In this document: positions 1 through 14,700 of the stretch, one piece after another
Numbering within the stretch: the stretch's first letter is position 1
How the letters are laid out: each line of letters opens with the position of its first letter
Assembly (NCBI RefSeq): GCF_036711975.1
Contig: NC_091968.1
Span: 6,200,001 to 6,264,000, forward strand
Length of the DNA stretch: 64,000 nucleotides
Origin: Onthophagus taurus
Lineage: Eukaryota; Arthropoda; Insecta; Coleoptera; Scarabaeidae
Direction of reading: 5' to 3'
Notes under the pieces: model-generated
Told to the model about the DNA's origin: nothing
Databases searched by the model: none
What the model saw: only the letters and a program-made list of their open reading frames with translations
Program-made: the position numbers and the translations under genes

Positions 1-2371
1 TGTATTTTACCGGATATATCGTTAATTTACGAGAATCGTGCAAAATTTAATTTTTTGCCATTTTAACTGCATTGTTGAAACATTATTACGAACAATTTTT
101 TTAATAAGAGGTGTTTTAACTTTTCCAGACACTAAGTATGAACATTACATTCACTGAAATCACTATTATTATTTTTAAATAAAACAAACAATAACATTCT
201 TGGAAAAAGTTTTTAAGAACTCGCGCGTTTACCTGCTAGATTTTTTTTGAAAAGAAATTCTAAATGTTAAAAAACAATTACTTTTTGGGAAAATATGTTT
301 TTTAATAACTCCACTTCTTTATGTATTAAAACCTTGTTTTGCTAAACAGTCTTTTTTTGAATATTTTTGAACTGAATTCAAATTTATTATCTCAAAAATG
401 GATAGAGATTTTCAAGAACGGTTTTGATCACAAAAAGTACGTACTTCCTTCTATAAAACATCAATGTGTCATTCATGTATCTTAAGAATACGATTTTTCA
501 CGATTTTTTTTTAACGCAGAAATAAATTGTTTAAAAGTTCAAAATTCTGAATGAGTTTAAAAATTATTATCTCAAAAACTAATTGATATTTTCAAATACG
601 GTTTAATTCACGATGAAGTACACACTTTCTTTTATAAATCACTAAAAATATATTATGTTATCTTAAGAGTTAAATTTTTTATCATTTTTTAAAAGTTCAT
701 AAAGTTAAAAATTTGAATTCGGTTTAAAATTATTATCTCAAAAATGGATACAGATTTTCAAAAATGGTTTTGTTCATGATAAAGTACGTGCTTTTTTCTA
801 TAAAACATCAATGTGTCATCCATGTATCTTAAGAATTCGATTTTTCGTGATTTTTTAAAAAAATGCTGAAATAAATTGTTTAGAAATTCAATATTCTGGA
901 TGAATTTAAAAATTATTATCTCAATAACTAATTGACATTTTCAAATAGACTTTAGTTCGTGAACACGTGCACACTTTCTTGTACAGGTGTCCCGCAACAA
1001 TTGTACAATACTTCACCAGCGTATTCTCTGATCAAAAATTGACAAAAAAAGCCTAATAAACATTTGCCCGAAAATAGTCCATTGTTGAGATATTCAAAGT
1101 TTTAGTTACATAAATTGACCTATTGTTAACATCATTAATTCTAATTTTTTTATAATAATTAACCCCTTCATGTGGAATTAGAAGAAGCAGTTTTAAGAAG
1201 CAGTGATGAAAATGCCTCAACCAGCATTAGAAAGATTTCTGTACAAGAAAATAATCGTTCGCTGCATGGGAGCAGTTGCTTTATCCGTATCACTACAACA
1301 CTTTTCAAGCTTTAACATAAAATTATAGCGAAAAACAATAGATTTTTTGACTAAACGTCGACTTTTCCATAAACATTGTGTTTACGGATGAAGCAACTTT
1401 TACTCAAAACGGAACTTTTAACATCCATAATTCGCACATTTTGAGTGATGACAATCCCCATGCAATACTAGAAACGCATCATCAGTGGCGATTCAGTGTT
1501 AAAGTATGGACCACAGTTATAAGTGACCAGTTATTAGCTCCATTTGAAAATGAACTTACTGAGGCATTTGATGACCTTTATGCGTGATGGAGCACCAGCA
1601 CATTATGCACGTGCTACTCGAGCATACTTAGATGACAGATTTGATAATAATTGGATTGGCCATGGTCCTGTTACGTGGCCACCTAGTTTACCATTTTTAA
1701 ATTCGTTAAAAATATATTATGTTATCTTAAGAGTTTAATTTTGTATCATTTTTTAAAAGTTAAATTTTTTCAAAAAGTTAAAAATTTGAGTTCGGTTTAG
1801 AATTATTATCTCAAAAATGGAGAGCGATTTTCAAGTGCGGTTTTATTCATAGAAAAGTATGTACTTTCCTCTATAACTCACGAACGTTTCATCCACATAT
1901 CTTAAGAGTTCGATTTTAGGCGATTTTTTAAAAGTGATGGAAAAAAATGTTACGATATTCAAAACTGGGAATTCGGGTTGAATTCAAAAATTATTATCTC
2001 AAAAATGGATAGAGATTTTCAAGAACGGTTTTGTTCACGATAAAGTACGTACTTTCTTCTATAAAACATCAATGTGTCATCCATGTATCTTAAGAATTCG
2101 ATTTTTCGCGATTGTTTTTTAAAACGCTGAAATAAATTGTTTAAAAATTCAAAATTTTGGATGAGTTTAAAAATTATCTCAAAAACTAATTGATGTTTTC
2201 AAATACGGTTTAGTTCATAAAGAAGTACACACTTTCCTCTATAAATCACTAAAAATATATCATGATATCTTAAGAGTTAAATTTTTTATGATTTTTAAAA
2301 GTTCATAAAGTTAAAAATTTGGGTTTCAATTCACGATTCTTATAAATTAACGATATCTTTGGTAAAATACG
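1..2371. repeat. Tandem array of about 350 bp bounded by inverted repeats
   Basis: A dimeric repeat recurs with diagnostic words such as CTCAAAAATGGATAGAGATT (near 391, 740, 1812 and 1998), alternating with a related half-unit that has CTCAAAAACTAATTGAT. The full period is about 350 bp and the half-units about 175 bp. The first 40 bases of the window and 2332-2371 are inverted copies of each other; both contain ATATCGTTAATTTA and end in GAATCGTG. The array therefore looks like the core of a roughly 2.4-kb foldback-type element whose left end lies at or just before the window edge. A transposase remnant (984-1705) interrupts it. There is no credible coding sequence apart from that remnant. The region lies downstream of the last visible LTN1 exon, so it is probably LTN1 intron. 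Confidence 0.7.
984..1705 (+). pseudogene. Tc1/mariner-like DDE transposase remnant
   Basis: Broken reading frames give FTDEATFTQNGTFNIHNSH near 1379-1440 and then, in another frame, DGAPAHYARATRAYLDDRF, WIGHGPVTWPP and LPFLNS near 1570-1705. These match the FTDE, QDGAPPH and WPPRSPDL blocks of DDE transposases common in insect genomes. The N-terminal helix-turn-helix is hardly visible and the C-terminus is cut off where satellite sequence resumes at about 1706. A mariner-like end word, CAGGTGTCCCGCAAC, opens the copy near 984. At least one frameshift separates the blocks, so no working protein can be made. Confidence 0.65.
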
Positions 2372-2722
2372 TTCGACCATGGTGTCTAATACTTCGATAT
2401 TTAGAGAATTAAATGTTCTACAGGATAGAATAGCAAACTTTTTTGTACATATATAGTTCTTTTGTGTTACGGTGACGGTACACTAGTTTTGCGATTAAGT
2501 GAAAAAAGGGAAAAATGCCAAAATATTGAATTTGTTGAGTTGCGTTAGGCTCAAATATACTGAACATGAACCGTTATTATGTTTCTTAATTTAAGATTTT
2601 CCACATTTTTGGGGATATCTCGAAAACTGGACGTGATGGAGAAAAACTTTACTTTTTTACGTTATAATATCGCAGCCTTCAAGGAAAAAATTGATTAAAA
2701 TTTGATAAAAATAAAAACTTAC

Positions 2723-5700
2723 TTCATGGCACTTAACAAAATATGCACAATCTCTTGAGTTTTATGCAAAATATTCTTAAATTTCTCAAGAATTAATCCT
2801 TTCTCATTCGGAGTGTTCGAATTTAAAGTTTGCGAATCCATTTCGATAAAACCCGGCTTTAAAACTTTCAACATTTCATAACCCCACATTTGTAAAATAC
2901 TCGATTGATTCACCAATAACGCGCAACATTGCTTCGTTAATTTCGTCCAATAATTATCATCCTTCTTGAAAATATACTCATGGTTTACATATTTAATCAC
3001 GCTCCCGATGTGTTGAAGAAACGGTAAAAGTGTCGTCTTAACTTGAACATCTTTCAAAACTTGTTCAGTGAGATAAAGCCAAATCTCCATAAAACTATTA
3101 TGAACGTCTTCGGCAAAAACATCTTGAAATTCCTTAACTCGTTTTGAATTTGGATCTAATTGTTTTAAATAACGTTCTATCCGGGCGAATAAATTATACA
3201 CGGACGCAATAAAAGATTGAATCTTAAATTGGAATTAATAGATTTATTTTTTTGTTTTTAGATTTATTTTAATAATTACTTACCTGGATATTTTTATAGA
3301 CAACTTTGATATCGGAAATTTTTAAAGCCCATGATGTTAATGATATTATAATGAAATCCCAATGTTGGTCGTTTAAGTTGTCAATATCGAAATTGTCTAA
3401 GATTTCTATGCAAAAACGCAAGATTTCGGTTGATTTCTCTGTATCACTCCATATGGCAAAGTTTCTAAAAATAAATTATTATATTGTGAACCCACATTTA
3501 TACCAAGGTTGGGCATAATGCACTAAAAAATAAATGCAATAAGCGTTTCACTACCATTACTTCTTCAATGGTAGTTAAAACACGAATTTCATTATCACTG
3601 AATATTTGGTGATTGTGAAAACCTTTAGTGATAATTAACATTTTTCATTAACATAACACTGCTTCTTGAAGAATAAAAATAAGACTATACATATAAGCTT
3701 AAGCAGTATAAGGAAATGTATTAATAAGTCGTAGAAAAGTCGTTCAAAAAAGAAGTCGTGATTAATTTCGCTACATTGACTTAATGACATCGTGTAATTA
3801 CACCGCCTATACACCACAGTTGAACTACTTGCAGTAAAACTGTACTGCAAGTAAAGTATTCAGTACTTTTCTACTTTAAGTAGTTTACTGCCAGTACTTT
3901 CAAATTGTAGGTACTTAATACTTGTACTTTCAGTATTTACCTTAAAAAGTACTGAACACTTGTTACTTGATTGACATAAGAAGTAATTGAAGAACTATTT
4001 GTTTACTCCAAGTAGTTTATCTACTTCCAGTACTTTCAATAGTAAGCAAAACATCAATTTTTTTAAGTTTTCTTCAAAATCCTAGATAATCTTAGGAATT
4101 CTATGAAATCTTCTGAAAATACTAAGAAATGCCTACATATATCTTTGGGAATAACTAAAAATCGTGCACATTTGTAATAACCTCTAGATATCCTTCCATT
4201 TTTTCTAAAAAATTAATCTTAAAGCTTGGATATACTAAAAAACCTAAGATATTTGTAAAAATCGATGGAAATCTTTGAAAATGTGTCTAAATTCCTCACA
4301 ATTTTTAGGAATATCTAGCTGTATATACAAATTTTTGGAAAGCGTTTCAAAATCCCTAGATGTGTTTGGAAATTCTTATAAAATCTTCTAAAAACTTGAA
4401 TTTCTGTAGAAATCTCTGCTAAATCCTAGATAACCTTAGGTATTCTGAGAAATTTTTATGGTATACTTGAAAGTTCGTTGAATTCTTTTGAAAATTTCCT
4501 AGAAATACTGAGAAATGCCTTCATAAGTGTCTGGGAGGAATTAAAAATCCTCGGCATTAATAACAATCCCTGGATATCCTTGGAAATCCTTTTAATTTTT
4601 CTAAAAATCAATCAAAAACCTTGGATACAATCAAAAATCTTTAGATATCCATAAAAATCAATGGATATCTTTGAAAATGTGTCTAAATTCCTCAAAATTT
4701 TTAGAAATACCTAGTTGTATATACAAATATTTGGAAACCGTTTCAAAATCCCTAGATATGTTTGAAAATTCCTATAAAATCTTCTAAAAACTTGAAATTC
4801 TGTAGAAATCTCTGCAAAATCCTAGATAATCTTAGTTATTCTGAGAATTTTTTATGGTATACTTGAAAGTTCATTGAAATCTTTTGGAAATTTCTTATAA
4901 ATACTTAGAAATGCCTACATAAGTGTCTGGGAAGAATTAAAAATCCTCGGCATTTCTAACAATTCCTGGATATAGTTGGAAATCCTTCCAATTTTTCTAA
5001 AAATCAATCAAAAACCTTGGATACACACAAAAATTCTAAGATATCCGTAAAAGTCGATGGATAGCTTTGAAAATGTGTCTAAATTCCTTAAAATTTTTAG
5101 AAATACCCAGTTGACAATAAAAATTATTGGAAATCGTTTCAAATTCCCTAGATATGTTTAGAAATTCCTATAAAATCTTCTAAAAACTTGAAATTCTGTA
5201 GAAATCTCTGCAAAATCCTAGATAACCTTAGGTATTCTGAGAAATTTTTATGGTATACTTGAAAGTTCGTTGAAATCTTTTGGAAATTTCCTAGAAATAC
5301 TGAGAAATGCCTACATAAGTGTCTGGGAAGAATTAAAAATCCTCGGCATTCCTAACAATCCCTGGATATCCTTGGAAATCTTTCTAATTTTTCTAAAAAT
5401 CAATCAGAAACCTTGGATACACTCAAAAATCCTAAGATATCTGTAAATATCGATGGATAGCTTTGAAAATGTGTGTAAATTCCTTGAAATTTTTAGAAAT
5501 ACCCAGTTGACAATAAAAATTATTGGAAATCGTTTCAAATTCCCTAGATATGTTTAGAAATTCCTATAAAATCTTCTAAAAACTTGAAATTCTGTAGAAA
5601 TCTCTGCTAAATCCTAGATAACCTTAGGTATTCTGAGAAATTTTTATGGTACACTTGGAAGTTCGTTGAAATCTTTTGGAAATTTCCTAGAAATACTGAG

Positions 5701-8700
5701 AAATGCCTACATCAGTGTCTGGGAAGAATTAAAAATCCTCGGCATTCCTAACAATCACTGGATATCCTTGGAAATCTTTCTAATTTTTCTAAAAATCAAT
5801 CAGAAACTTGGATACACTCAAAAATCCTAAGATATCTGTAAATATCGATGGATAGCTTTGACAATGTGTCTAAATTCCTTAAAATTTTTAGAAATATCTA
5901 GCTGTATATACAAATTTTTGGAAAGCGTTTCAAAATCCCTAGATGTGTTTGGAAATTCTTATAAAATCTTCTAAAAACGTGAAATTCTGTAGAAATCTCT
6001 GCAAAATCGTAGATAACGTTAGGTATTCTGAGAAAATTTTATGGTACACTTGAAAGTTCGTTGAAATCTTTTGGAAATTTCCTAGAAATACTAAGAAATG
6101 CCTACATAAGTGTCTGGCAAGAATTAAAAATCCTCGATATTCCTAACAATCCCTGGATATCCTTGTAAATCCTTCCAATTTTTCTAAACATCAATCAAAA
6201 ACCTTGGATGCAATCAAAAATCTTTAATTTTTTTTTATATCCATAAAAATCAATGGATATCTTTGAAAATGTGTCTAAATTCCTTAAAATTTTTAGAAAT
6301 ACTTAGTTGTATATACAAATTCTTGGAAATCGTTTCAAAATCCCTAGATGTGTTTGGAAATTCCTATAAAATCTTCTAAAAACTTGAAATTCTGTAGAAA
6401 TGTCTACAAAATCCTACATAACCTTAGGTATTCTGAGAAATTTTTATGGTATACTTGAAAGTTCGTTGAAATCTTTTGGAAATTTCCTAGAAATACTAAG
6501 AAATGCCTACATAAGTGTGGCAAGAATTAAAAATCCTCGGCATTCCTAACAATCCATGGATATCCTTGGAAATCCTTCCAATTTTTCTAAAAATCAATCA
6601 AAAACCTTGGATACACTCAAAAATCCTAAGATATCCGTAACAATCGATGGATAGCTTTGAAAATGTGTCTAAATTCCTTAAAACTTTTAAAAATACCCAG
6701 TTGATTATGAAAATTATTGGAAATCGTTTCAAAATCCCTAGATATGTTTGGAAATGCCTATAAAATCTTCTAAAAACTTGAAATTCTGTAGAAATCTCTG
6801 CAAAATCCTAGATAACCTTAGGTATTCAGAGAAGTTTTTATGGTATACTTGAAAGTTCGTTGAAATTTTTGGAAATTTCCTAGAAATACTAAGAAATGCT
6901 TACATAAGTGTCTGGGAAGAATTGAAAATCCTCGGCATTCCTAACAATAACTGGATATCCTTGGAAATAGCTTTGAAAATATGTTTAAATTCCTCAAAAT
7001 TTTTAGAAATACTTAGTTGTATATAAAAATTTTTGGAAATCGTTTCAAAATCCCTATATGTGTTTGGAAATGCCTATAAAATCTTCTAAAAACTTTAAAT
7101 TCTGTAGAAATCTCTGTAAAATCTTAGATAATCTTAGGTATTCTGAGAAATTTTTATGGTGTACTTGAAAGTTCGTTGAAATCTTTGGGAAATTTCCTAG
7201 AAATACTAAGAAATGCCTACATAAGTATCTGGGAAGAATTAAAAATCCTCGCCATTCCTAACAATCCCTGGATATCCTCGGAAATCCTTCTAATTTTTCT
7301 AAAAATCATTTAAAAACCTTGAATACATTCAAAAATCCTAAGAAATTCGTAAAAATCTATGGATATTCCTTGAAACCTCTAAAAATACTATAATAATATT
7401 TGAAAATTTTAGAAAATTGCTACAAAATCCTAGGATGTATTTGGAAATGTTCATAAAACCTTTTAGAAAACCTGAATATCTATAGAAATCTCTGGAAACT
7501 CGTTGAATTCCTCAAAAATCCTGAGAAATTCGGATGGTATCTTTGAAAATCTTATGGGAATACTTGGAAATGCTTACATGAATCTTTGAGAATCGTTAAA
7601 ATCCTAGGTATGGATATCTTGTTTTCTTGGATATTCTTGGAAATTGGTACAATTTCTGTAAATATCCTTTAAAAGCTTTCGATTCACTCAGAAATAACAG
7701 GAGATATTTGAACATTTTAGGAAATTGTTGCAAAATCTCTAGATATATTTGGAAAATGTTGCAAAATCTTATAAAAATCGAAATATGTGTAGATATTTCT
7801 GGAAAATGATAAGTTTAAATAAATAACACTTTTCTACCGCGTGTGATTACTCAGTACAGGAGAATTATTTAAATATACAATATACAGTATGTCCGTAAAG
7901 TAACGAATATAGGCGATAAAATCATTATAAACGATTTATGGAAACATCCCTGAAACGGGTCTAAAGATTCAAATTTTTTGCAATAAAATTGTTTGGTGTA
8001 GCTTTTAAATTTCTTCCGCCATTTTTAAGCGAGTTATGACGACATTGGTATTTTTTTCAAACGGGAATCTGCCATTTTTATTACGGAATATGAAAGCAGA
8101 TTTTTTCTGAATCTAGTACAGTCAATATTAATATTGCTTACATAAGAAAATTTTCGAGAAAAATTACTTAAAGTTTAACTACTTCAGATTTGTTGACATG
8201 ATGAAAATACCAGTAGCCATGAGTAACTATGACCAAACTATTTTACCATCTCGACGTATCCATATTCCAGGAAACACATTATCTAGATGTCGCCAATTAT
8301 ATCGGATATCTATGAAACTAAAAAACTTTTACTACAATTTTTTTCATCTATTAGTCATTATTAGGTTGAGAATTATAAATTCAAATGTCATGTTTCACTA
8401 AAAGTTTTGTGATAGTGGATTTTTTTTCACTATGACTAAATTTTCAGTGACAATGAATTTTGCATTTTAACTATTACTATATGAACAGTGGTAGTGCAAA
8501 AATGCCCAAACCTGATTTATACTCATTTATACAATCCATAAAATTCTTCCCCAACGCTTTTTTTATAATCTTCAATTTTCAAAAATAACTCATCAACTTT
8601 CTCCATATTTTCCCCTTTCGAAAAGTTCCTAAAAGCTACAATTTCTTCTATTAAAGGCACTTTGGTTTTTAAACGATTATTCGATGGGATATCCCCGATT

Positions 8701-11700
8701 ATATTTTTCCAAGAAATATTATACAATTTACTTCGATCGTTATACCATTTATAAAAACCTAATTTCGATTGGTTTTTAAATAAAACGTTATAATCATAAA
8801 TCGTTTTTTCCCATAACCAACATTGCTCGATTTTCATCAATAAATATTCGTTAATATCATCAAGTTTTTTTATGATACTTTCAAGATATACAAAACAAGT
8901 TATTGAAACATCTTGTAATTGGTCATAAATATCCGTGCATTTATAATTGTCTAAAATTGTTGCGATAAGGGTGTAATCATATAAAAGGTGGCATAAAATA
9001 TCGAAATCATCCGTTGTTTGTTCGATTACTAAAGTTGGATCAATATCATCATCAATTTCTTCTTCGTAATCTTCCTTTTCTTTTTCTAATTCATTAATAT
9101 TAACTTCATTAGTTACCTCATCTGGTTCGAAAATTAAATTAAACCTAGCAAGACAGGTAGAATAAATTTTTAATTTTAAAAGTAAATATTCAGAAAACAT
9201 TAATAAATTCTCCAAATTAATTTGGTCTGAGGAAACGTTAAGTTTTTCATTTGGTGATGATAATTTCCCATTAATATATTCACCAACAGTTCCCATTTCA
9301 ACAATTTTTTTCCTCCAATCGTTTATAAATTCTTTATCAAACAACAACTCGGCGGTATAAATTTGTTCATCAGACGTTTTAACACTTTTAATTAACCCCA
9401 TAATTAAATTATAAACCGATTCGATATCCAACCTTTTATTAGAACCGAATAATTTCGTTTCAATTATTTTTGAGAAGTCCAAAATAATTTCTTTTACCTC
9501 ATCAATCGAAACGACGCCGCATAAAATCTCGATTGAATCGTAAACGGAAGTTTGCAATTCCCAAATTGTATCTTTTGTTATTGTATCTTTTTCGTACTTG
9601 GCGTTACAAAGTAATTTAAAGATTTCTTTTAATAAATCACTTCCGTATTTTAATTTATTATTCTCTGTATATAAAATCGAACAAAGATAAGCGGTGAAAC
9701 TGCCGGTGTTATCTAAAGAGTGCATATGTTCTAATGGGGATTTTAAGCATTTTGTGAGAATTTCGATGATTTTTTGAACGGTGGAGTTACTAACGAATAA
9801 TTCGCCTTGTTCTCCTTCAGTAAAAGCCATTTTTAACAAATTACTCGCATCATTTTCGCTTTCTGAATTAACAATATCTTGGGCTAATTTCACTAAGTAC
9901 TCATCAACTTTCGGATTACTCAACCATTCGTGAATAACATCGTCTTGATTATAAGGATGAGATAAAGCACTTTGTAAGCACCAACCGAAACGATCCATTG
10001 GTAACTAAAACAAATTTAATTAATAATTAATTTAATTAAAATAAAATAAAACATACAGTTTCGAAAGATTCCAATATCTTTAATTTATCTTTATTTTCGC
10101 AATATTTTAATAAAATAAAAACCAATCCAACCACAGATTCGGTACAAATATACCCGGAATTTAACCATTTCGATAATAAATTATCGTATAAATCTACTAG
10201 AGCACCATCTTTATTGATTACTTCGTTTAATTTAAAGAAAAAGTTTTTATTTTCAAATTCGGTAATAACACTGTATAAATGCTCGACTAATTCTTTAGAA
10301 AGCCTCTCATTTATAACGTTAACGTACAACTCGCAAAGTTTAAAAACCAAGCCGTTTAACGCATCTAAATAAGTTTCATCACATTTTTCTTTTGATTTAA
10401 TGGTACTTTGTTCCGTAGTGATTAAATTTTCTGTAAATTGCACTTTCATTTGCTTTTTTGGTTTCGAAATGTGTTTCAAGGACATTAAAAATTCAATTTG
10501 TTTCAGTGCCAATTCGGATAAAGCGTTTTTTTCGCGACTTTGCTCCTCGTTCATTAATAACCCTTCGAATAACGATTGAACGTTACTCCAAAAATAATCT
10601 AAATATTTTCCGTAATTAGAAAAATCGGTTTCGTTTCGATTTCTATGCCAATATTGGACTAAATTTGAAATTTGATTAAATAATGATTTATAAACGGATT
10701 GATTTTCCATTAAACCCCATTCAATCATTGGAAGTAATTCGGTTTTAATTAATTTTTCACATAAATACATGTTGGATTGATTTTTCATTATTAAATATTG
10801 TAAACATTCCATGTACGTTGTACAAATTGCTGTGGATTCTGATCTGATTGAAATCGTGGTTTTTAATTTTAATCCTGTTTGGAGGTTATCAAAATATTTG
10901 AAATAAAATGTTTCCGCATCTATCGTCGGTGGTAAATTTGATAATAAAGGTAATAAATTTGGGAATATCATCGTAGCATTTCCTCGTCCTGCTTCACGAA
11001 GTAATTTATATAGTTTTGGAAGAACTAATTTTTCTATGCTGACGTATGTCCACCAATTCTATAACAAAATTATTCAATTTCATTAAAAATCTATTATATT
11101 TGTTAGCTCTAATTTTAGTTGTTATTAGGAGGAAGGGAAAGGAGGAGTTCAGTAACGATATAGTATAGATGGCAGAATGAAGGAGTCACTTTATGAATTT
11201 GTTGGGAAGGGTAGATGATAGGCAGGCAGTCACGGAGGAGGAGACAACTGAGGAAGATTTGACAACATTTTTGAGGGGGTTGAGGAGGAGAAAGGCACCG
11301 GGGGAGGTACAGAACGAGGTATGGTTGGCGGCGACAGGAAAGGTGAGAGGGAAGCTGTTAGAGACGTTGAACAATGTGTAGAGGGCGGAAGAGTTTCCAA
11401 ACGGTTGAAGGATGGGTATAATATGTTCAGTAGACAAAAAGGGAAGTAAGAGAGCAGTGAAGGGGAATCAGCCTACTCAACTCCTCATACCACATTTATG
11501 CGAAGATACTGCTGGGAAGATTGGAGGAAGAGATTGAGATAGAGGAGATGTTGCTGGATGGATAGGCAGGTTTTAGGAAAGGTAGAGGGGCGATCGATAA
11601 CGTTTTTTGTATGCCCTATTCATAGACTTGAAGACGGCATTCAAAAGGTGGATATGGAGAAGTTGTGGGAGGAGATGGACAGGAGGAGTTTGAAGGAGAT

Positions 11701-14700
11701 ATACAGAGAAACGACAGCTAGAGTTAGAGTAGGAAAAGCGATGAGCGAAGCGTTTTGGACAGGGAGGAGTCTGAGACTGGGATGTCTACTGAGCCCCAGC
11801 CTTTTTTCCCTGTATACGGCAGATTTGGAAGCTAGGCTGGAGAAGGGACAAATAGAAGTGGTGATGGAAGGAAGAAAGATTAACGTGCTAGCATACGCAG
11901 ATGCCATGGTGGTTGTGGCGAAGAATGCGACGGAAATGAGAGGGATGGTGAGAGACTTGGAGAGCTACACTGTTGGAAATAATTCATGAGCACACCCTGT
12001 ATAATCTGAACGCGTGAAGATAAATCCATAATATTTGCGGAGCATAAAGGTTTACTGTAGACGAGTTTATTTAGCGAGTTTCAAGTTTTTCTGTCTCGGC
12101 ATTGTTGACTGAGCCGCCCTTCCAAGTGGAACATTCTGTCGCTATAGAGACCGAAGTGGCAGAGTTGCGCCGCTCTCCATACCAAATTTCATTGCGCTAG
12201 ACACACGCGTTTAGATTATACATTGTAAATTATTTCCAACGGCGAAGAAGTTGGAGGTGAAAAAGAGGGAAGAATGGAGATGGAGATTGAGGAGGTGAGA
12301 GAATTAACTTATCTGGGGTACTGGTACAGGGGCGATAGCAAGGACGCGGCGCATGTGAGGGAGATGGCTAAAAGGGCAAATAAGGTGATGGGATGACAGA
12401 GTGTTTGGAAGGGACATCAGAAAGAGAAAGATCATGTTTGATGGGTTGGTGAGGAATGCAATGATGTACGGGACGAAAGTTTGGGGATGGAAGAGGCAGG
12501 ATATTCTGGAGGACGTACAGAATCGGTACTGGAGGTGAGTTCTGGGTCTGGAGAGATAGACACCGGGGTATATTGTGAGGAAGGAAGTGAAAGTGGATGA
12601 AATGAGGGTGGAGGCGGGCAGAAGAGCAATTAAATATGAAAAAATAATAGATAAAAGACCATACTGCGGAATCTTGGGGGAGCGTTGGAAGGAAGTTAGG
12701 AATTGGAAGATTAGATATGGTAATGGAGAGAGGAAGGAATATTATAAAAGGTCAGGTTATTCGGAGGCAGAGATAAACAACAGAAGAAGGGAAGGGGTGT
12801 TGATGTGGGGGAAGATAAGTGACAGAGATAGGAACGTCCATAGGCAGGAGAGAAGGACGCAGATAAGAGAGGAAAGATATGGAGACATAATGACGGAAGG
12901 ACTTTCAAAATACTTGGTGAAGGACGGGAGTGAGGAAGGGAAGGGGTTGGTAGCCAGATTTCGGTGTGGTAATAAGGAGAGAGCGAACAGGTATTTGGCG
13001 GATGATGTGGGGAGGTAGTGTCGGTTGTGCGAAAAGGTTTGGTAGACGATGGAACATATGTTGAGGGTTCAAATTAAATTTTTTAATTGATTTTTATTTA
13101 ATATAGTAGACGCCACGAGAGCTGGCAGTAAATCATCATTTTCCGCTCTTACAAATGGCATACGTAGTTCACAAACCGCTAGAGAGTAATGTGTGTTAGA
13201 AAGAGATAGCATTAGTTTAATATGTCTGCTGTACAATTCAAATAGCCACGTCGAAAAAGTACGTCTGTTCTTCTAAGGGATGTAACTCTATAATTATAAC
13301 CTCAAATCGAAACGGCTTGTGAGCGTTGTCATGAATCTGTCAGTGTTTTCACAAGCCGAAAATGTTTTCTTTGAAAGGAAAATCATTAAATAATATCTTT
13401 GACAATGTTTGACATATAACCTCCATTACTAACATAACCTACATTTAAATGTATGTGGTGAAATAATCTAAGTCGTACGTCCATATCTTGATTCATACCA
13501 TTTTTAAGCGATCTGTCACTGCCAGCTCTCGTGGTTTCTACTATATACAATATTTAATCTCAATATTTAATATAGTGAAATACACATTTAGTATTTCAAC
13601 TGATTCTATTCAAATTTGAGAAACGGAGGTTTTTTGGCATAAGAAAGACACGAGACCATTATGGAGTCCGTTTTACTATAGCCGGTAGAGGGTGCTCTCT
13701 AACGTATTCTTTCCGGATTAAAATAATAATAACTTTTCTGACAGTATACTTTTTGGCTTTTTGAATAAAAATTCTTATTCCCTGTCCTTTTTTAAGCAGA
13801 AAGGTTACCTACTCTTATCAAAATGCGCTAGAGTCGATCGTTTTCAAGAATATCCGGTTTTTATTATTCCATATAGACCATTTTTTTAAGAGTATAATTA
13901 AAGATAGTTAAAACAATGTATGTCATGGAGACAAAGTAGATAACATTAGTTAACTAACTAATGTTTTAGTTCATTATATCACGTGTCAAATAATAATCTA
14001 AATAATAAAAGAAAAAAATAGAGAAAGTAATGGTATTTAAAAACGGCCTGATGTCATTACAAGCATTCCTAATCCTATTAATAAGTTCGTTCCATTGAAT
14101 TAAAACCTGCAGATGGTGGTGCTCATGCGACTGGTCCGCCACGACCAATCCATTTTAAAGGAAAGGTTGTCTAGCCAATTTCTTACCATCCTACTATGAT
14201 GAGGTGGACAACCATCAAGTTGACACCAGGCGTTTCTTCTTAAAGCTAAATCAATGTCATCCCACATATTGGCATGTTCAGCTACCAAAAATTACAAGAA
14301 AGCCGCAGCGGTTAGTTGTGGTGGCAAAAAGTATAGGGCGAAAAGATGATTATTATAAACAGCTACCCAGACGTTGACACCAAATTTATGTTGGAAGTTT
14401 CGTCGCCGAATTGCGTAGGGATACCAAAACATGTAAATTGTGAAAGTTTACAATGCAAAGTCTTGTGAAACACGATTCATCGTTCCACATTACATTTAAA
14501 AAATCTCAATTGTTGGCTGATGCTTTAGCGAATCCACCGACAAAACGTTACAATCCTTGCAAGGGTTGTAAATGATAAGCATGTCTATGATCATGTTTTA
14601 AAAGGCGATAAAGACGCGCCGTAGATATTCGTAAGGCATTCGAAACTCTTCTAACACTCGTAGACCCAGAGACGCCACCTCTGGAGAGACGCCCTCGAAC

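Larger units (their letters stand above)
3504..8514. mobile_element. Non-autonomous hAT-like element carrying a satellite array
   Basis: The element starts CAAGGTTGGGCATAATGCAC and ends, read inward from the right, CAGGTTTGGGCATTTTTGCAC, giving imperfect inverted repeats of about 21 bp. It is flanked by perfect 8-bp direct repeats ATTTATAC (3496-3503 and 8515-8522), the target-site length of hAT elements. It is 5011 bp long, has no transposase frame, and most of its length is a roughly 395-bp tandem array (4080-7800). It sits in the LTN1 intron between the exons ending at 8533 and starting at 3464, with its right end only 18 bp from the donor. Confidence 0.8.

Noticed and set aside
4080-7800. 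CRISPR-like reading of the regular repeats
   Set aside because: Units are contiguous with no unique spacers, about 395 bp long, in eukaryotic DNA.
8198-8401. 67-residue open frame in the hAT-like element
   Set aside because: No similarity recognised, AT-rich composition, inside a non-autonomous transposon.
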